A stretch of DNA of 64,000 bases from assembly GCF_002939305.1 (NCBI RefSeq), contig NZ_MVDI01000001.1, positions 62,001 to 126,000 on the forward strand, read 5' to 3'. Positions 63,288-64,000 of this stretch are shown piece after piece. The position numbers and the translations under genes were made by a program. The stretch's first letter is position 1; each line of letters begins with the position of its first letter. This stretch comes from Chroococcidiopsis sp. TS-821 (GTDB lineage: Bacteria > Cyanobacteriota > Cyanobacteriia > Cyanobacteriales > Chroococcidiopsidaceae). The notes under the pieces were generated by a model, which had not been told where the DNA came from, ran no database searches, and saw only the letters and a program-made list of their open reading frames with translations.

Positions 63288-63734
63288 ATGAAAGAGCTTG
63301 ACCAGGAGAAAACAATTCACTTGCTAAATACCATCATGGAGTTTGAACTTGCAGGCGTAGTGCGTTATACACACTATTCGCTAATGGTGACAGGACCAAA
63401 TCGAATTCCGATTGTAGAATTTTTTAAAGCACAGGCAAACGAATCACTCCTCCACGCACAACAGGTAGGCGAAATTCTCACAGGCTTAGAAGGACACCCC
63501 AGCCTACGCATTGCACCGATGGAAGAAACATATAAACATACAGTGCGAGATATCTTAGAAGAAAGCTTAAATCACGAAAGAAAAGCGTTGGAATTATACA
63601 AAAGCCTTTTAGAAACAGTAAGCGATGCAAGTATCTATCTAGAAGAATTTGCTCGCACTATGATTGGACAAGAAGAGTTACACAACATTGAAATTAAAAA
63701 GATGTTGCGCGACTTTAGTGGTAATGCTGCGTAA
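63288..63734 (+). CDS. Bacterioferritin-like diiron protein
   Basis: A 148-residue four-helix ferritin-like protein. Diiron ligands expected at EFELAGVVRY (Glu18), ESLLHAQQ (Glu and His about 49-52), NHERKALEL and GQEELHNIEI. Stores or oxidises iron. No heme-ligand methionine obvious at the bacterioferritin position, so it may be heme-free. Nine bp upstream of the FTR1 gene, so likely co-transcribed. Confidence 0.86.
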   Translation: MKELDQEKTIHLLNTIMEFELAGVVRYTHYSLMVTGPNRIPIVEFFKAQANESLLHAQQVGEILTGLEGHPSLRIAPMEETYKHTVRDILEESLNHERKALELYKSLLETVSDASIYLEEFARTMIGQEELHNIEIKKMLRDFSGNAA

Positions 63735-63743
63735 AGAAATTAT

Positions 63744-64000
63744 ATGAGTATTAGTGCTGCTGTACCAACTTTTGTCATTACTCTCCGCGAGGGAGTAGAA
63801 GCTGCTTTGGTTGTAGGAATTGTTCTGGCGTGTCTCAAAAAAGCACAGCAAACTCAATTGAACTCTTGGGTTTTTGCAGGTGTGGGCGCGGGAATAGGCG
63901 CAAGTGCATTAGTTGGTTTGCTCTTTAGCTTAGTAATTCCGGCGATTAGTGCTGCAAATCCTCAGTATACGCCTGTTATTAAACCTTTAATCGAAGGAAT
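63744..64000 (+). CDS. FTR1-family iron permease, partial (runs off window)
   Basis: Starts MSISAAVPTFVITLREGVEAALVVGIVL; the REGVE motif is the iron-binding site of FTR1/EfeU. The window ends after about 85 residues, so the rest (about seven membrane segments and the second REGxE) is not visible. With imelysin and ferritin it forms an iron uptake and storage cluster. Confidence 0.9.
   Translation, partial: MSISAAVPTFVITLREGVEAALVVGIVLACLKKAQQTQLNSWVFAGVGAGIGASALVGLLFSLVIPAISAANPQYTPVIKPLIEG

Noticed and set aside
1-64000. CRISPR arrays, insertion sequences, prophage or integrase genes
   Set aside because: None seen: no regular direct repeats with spacers, no transposase or integrase motifs.

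Overview
The window is cyanobacterial chromosome. Seen directly: the HIP1 octamer GCGATCGC occurs throughout genes and gaps, and petN (cytochrome b6f), CrtO-type carotenoid ketolase, Ycf46, Tic20-like, a split pntA/pntA2/pntB transhydrogenase and the order rpmH-rnpA-PH-yidC-jag-DUF177 are all present. The moderate G+C, the heptanucleotide repeats in gaps and the gene set suggest a Chroococcidiopsis/Gloeocapsopsis-like or filamentous lineage; the genus is an inference I cannot test here.

Layout. 1-10.3 kb: housekeeping genes (STAS regulator, rpsF, FAH-family hydrolase, Tic20-like, glyA, WecA/MraY-type transferase, cinA, aroQ, a degenerate ADP-ribosylglycohydrolase-like protein, an orphan sugar ABC permease). 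10.7-19.5 kb: 5-formyl-THF cyclo-ligase, then a nitrile/amide nitrogen-scavenging cluster: formamidase-like and amidase genes on the minus strand, and, divergently, a CobW metallochaperone, cobalt-type nitrile hydratase beta-alpha-accessory, and a NitT/TauT-type ABC ATPase plus permease. Each of its three promoter-bearing gaps contains a GTA-N8-TAC (NtcA-type) site, one with textbook spacing to a -10 box. 19.5-36.2 kb: a small His-rich protein, DMT transporter, SGNH hydrolase, large di-heme cytochrome, response regulator, 1208-residue hybrid histidine kinase, PAS-CRP fusion regulator, a possible heme-oxygenase-like diiron protein, DUF4383, CrtO. 36.4-39.6 kb: tRNA-Pro(CGG), then an overlapping three-gene membrane module: an ExbB/MotA-like channel with a long cytoplasmic tail and two divergent ExbD-like proteins, only one of which keeps the membrane Asp. 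This is the best candidate for an undescribed system.

39.6-45.5 kb: Ycf46 AAA ATPase and the conserved L34/RNase P/YidC/Jag/DUF177 block. 46-49.2 kb: transhydrogenase operon with a structured leader and a clear terminator. 49.3-51.5 kb: phoD behind a tandem Pho-box-like array, then petN and a small membrane protein. 51.5-60.4 kb: SDR, membrane proteins, ABC exporter, TlyA, a gloB broken by a 4-bp tandem duplication, rplI, dnaB. 60.5-64 kb: iron cluster (di-heme DUF1111 cytochrome, imelysin, divergently ferritin-like and FTR1 permease, the last cut by the window edge).

How it fits together: nitriles would be hydrated to amides by the cobalt nitrile hydratase and the amides hydrolysed by the amidase/formamidase to release ammonia, probably under nitrogen control; phoD appears phosphate-controlled; the end of the window handles iron uptake and storage. 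Gaps also carry a family of period-7 repeats and a two-hairpin dispersed repeat.
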